Shown here: positions 63,172 through 64,000 of the stretch, in pieces
How positions within the stretch are numbered: the first letter of the stretch is position 1
Layout: every line of letters begins with the position of its first letter
Assembly (NCBI RefSeq): GCF_030345335.1
Contig: NZ_JAPVRC010000007.1
Coordinates: 124,001 to 188,000 of the forward strand
From: Halobacillus campisalis
Lineage (GTDB): Bacteria > Bacillota > Bacilli > Bacillales > Halobacillaceae
Direction of reading: 5' to 3'
Length of the DNA stretch: 64,000 nucleotides
The notes under the pieces: model-generated
What the model saw: the letters and a program-made list of their open reading frames with translations, nothing else
Databases searched by the model: none
What the model was told of the DNA's origin: nothing
Position numbers and translations under genes: made by a program

Positions 63172-63900
63172 ATGACAGGTGATTCCGTGTTAAAGAGAAT
63201 AGAACTTCAACGTGAACGCATTCCTTCTTTTCAAACTTATCCTTTTTCAATCCCTTCTATAAAAAATCTTCAGCATCTTGATATCAGCAACCGGGTGACT
63301 TGCTTTGTTGGAGAAAATGGCTCCGGTAAATCGACGCTGTTAGAAGCCATCGCCGATCGATGCGGCTTTCATACAGCAGGCGGCGGACGGAATAATTATT
63401 ATGACGTCCATGCTTCTGAATCGGCACTCGGAGATTATGTCAAACTGTCCTGGCTGCCAAAACTGACGAAAGGCTTTTTCCTTCGCGCCGAGTCTTTCTA
63501 TGATTTCGCGTCTCATATTGATGAAGTCGGCGCTCATGGAGCATATGGCGGGCAGTCGCTGCACGCACAGTCTCATGGGGAGTCGTTTTTGTCTCTATTC
63601 TTGAACAGGTTCCACGGGAAAGCCATTTACCTGTTGGACGAGCCTGAAGCGGCTTTGTCCCCTCAGCGTCAGCTTTCTTTTTTAAAAATCATGCATGACT
63701 TAGTTTCCTCAGGAGACTGCCAGTTCATTATAGCCACCCACTCCCCCATTCTGTTAGGGTATCCTGACGCTGATATTTACAGTTTTGATGAAGAAGAGAT
63801 TCATAAGATCCAGTATGAGGAGACAAACCACTTTCAGATTACGAGTTATTTTTTGCAAAATCGTGAGAGATTTCTCCGCGATATTTTAGATGATGATTGA
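63172..63900 (+). CDS. AAA-type ATPase of the COG3910 type
   Basis: The 242-residue protein has Walker A GENGSGKST, a Walker B IYLLDEPEAALS, signature-like GGQSLHAQSHGESFL and H-loop ATHSPI. It is like small SMC-related ATPases of the predicted ATPase COG3910 group. No partner is seen. Function unknown. Start may be ATG 63172 or the GTG five codons later. Confidence 0.8.
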   Translation: MTGDSVLKRIELQRERIPSFQTYPFSIPSIKNLQHLDISNRVTCFVGENGSGKSTLLEAIADRCGFHTAGGGRNNYYDVHASESALGDYVKLSWLPKLTKGFFLRAESFYDFASHIDEVGAHGAYGGQSLHAQSHGESFLSLFLNRFHGKAIYLLDEPEAALSPQRQLSFLKIMHDLVSSGDCQFIIATHSPILLGYPDADIYSFDEEEIHKIQYEETNHFQITSYFLQNRERFLRDILDDD

Positions 63901-64000
63901 ACTTAGCTTATAAAAGAGTTGAGCTGACGGTATTTTTTAAATAATTGGAATTTGGAATCTTGTTCACTCTCCAACCAACTTAACTCTTTCAAGCAAATGT

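Noticed and set aside
1-64000. CRISPR array, tRNA, rRNA, prophage or toxin-antitoxin pair
   Set aside because: No regularly spaced direct repeats, no tRNA-like cloverleaf, no phage structural genes and no convincing toxin-antitoxin pair were seen on either strand.

Overview
The window looks like the chromosome of a low-GC, endospore-forming member of the Bacillaceae, most likely a moderately halophilic or marine genus such as Halobacillus or Thalassobacillus. The evidence is strong GGAGG ribosome sites, several TTG/GTG starts, SPOCS-domain (spore-type) proteins, a YrzI-like peptide, a YhdA/YhcY/YhcZ-like redox operon, a class III fructose-bisphosphatase, CapB/CapC/CapD poly-gamma-glutamate genes and acidic secreted proteins. 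No rRNA, tRNA, CRISPR array, intact transposase or prophage was seen. The genus is an inference; no marker gene fixes it.

Layout. 0.4-3.2 kb: flavin reductase, GAF sensor kinase with a Cys cluster, and response regulator. 3.6-6.0 kb: PspC-like protein and a Vga-type ABC-F ribosome-protection gene behind a complete transcription attenuator. 6.1-13.1 kb: a frameshifted membrane-protein gene, a ferritin-like/cupin fusion, small membrane proteins, two ABC-side genes and a membrane protein with a coiled-coil tail. 13.2-18 kb: HAD phosphatase, nucleoside-kinase-like protein, and an operon of ornithine cyclodeaminase, a small membrane protein, a sodium:solute symporter and an unknown protein. 18-20 kb: YrzI-like peptide, ECF sigma factor and a translationally coupled repeat protein. 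20-36 kb: oxidoreductase, RDD and RibD-like proteins, peptidase E, an MFS/ArsR-type pair with matching operators, tRNA dihydrouridine synthase, P1 peptidase, hydrolases, a broken Nudix gene and MFS transporters. 36.6-40.2 kb: poly-gamma-glutamate operon (capB, capC, a capE-sized gene, capD) without capA. 40.7-46 kb: ferritin-like protein, GNAT, LVIVD-repeat secreted protein and several gene remnants. 46.5-51.6 kb: three SPOCS genes and a tandem cyanophycinase gene with a premature stop. 52-64 kb: lipoprotein, fbp, HxlR regulator with divergent iron alcohol dehydrogenase, a run of small membrane proteins, RDD protein, CopB-type copper ATPase with a YdhK-like lipoprotein, and an AAA ATPase.

The feature least explained by genes is a dispersed family of roughly 115-125 bp imperfect palindromes, eight copies between 9.0 and 59.8 kb plus one minimal hairpin. 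The arms differ in sequence between copies but stay complementary within each copy, and the inner stems also show compensatory changes. Two copies carry the same ~210 bp second element inserted in the same arm. Shared flanking blocks, with an inverted motif resembling GAAGACTCAGTTTCGAGA, suggest a larger modular repeat. No RAYT-like or other transposase lies in the window.

Several genes are broken by a single lesion (6.37, 33.77, 45.37, 46.03 and 49.57 kb). Some lesions fall in homopolymers or short repeats, so sequencing error and genuine decay cannot be told apart from this sequence alone.
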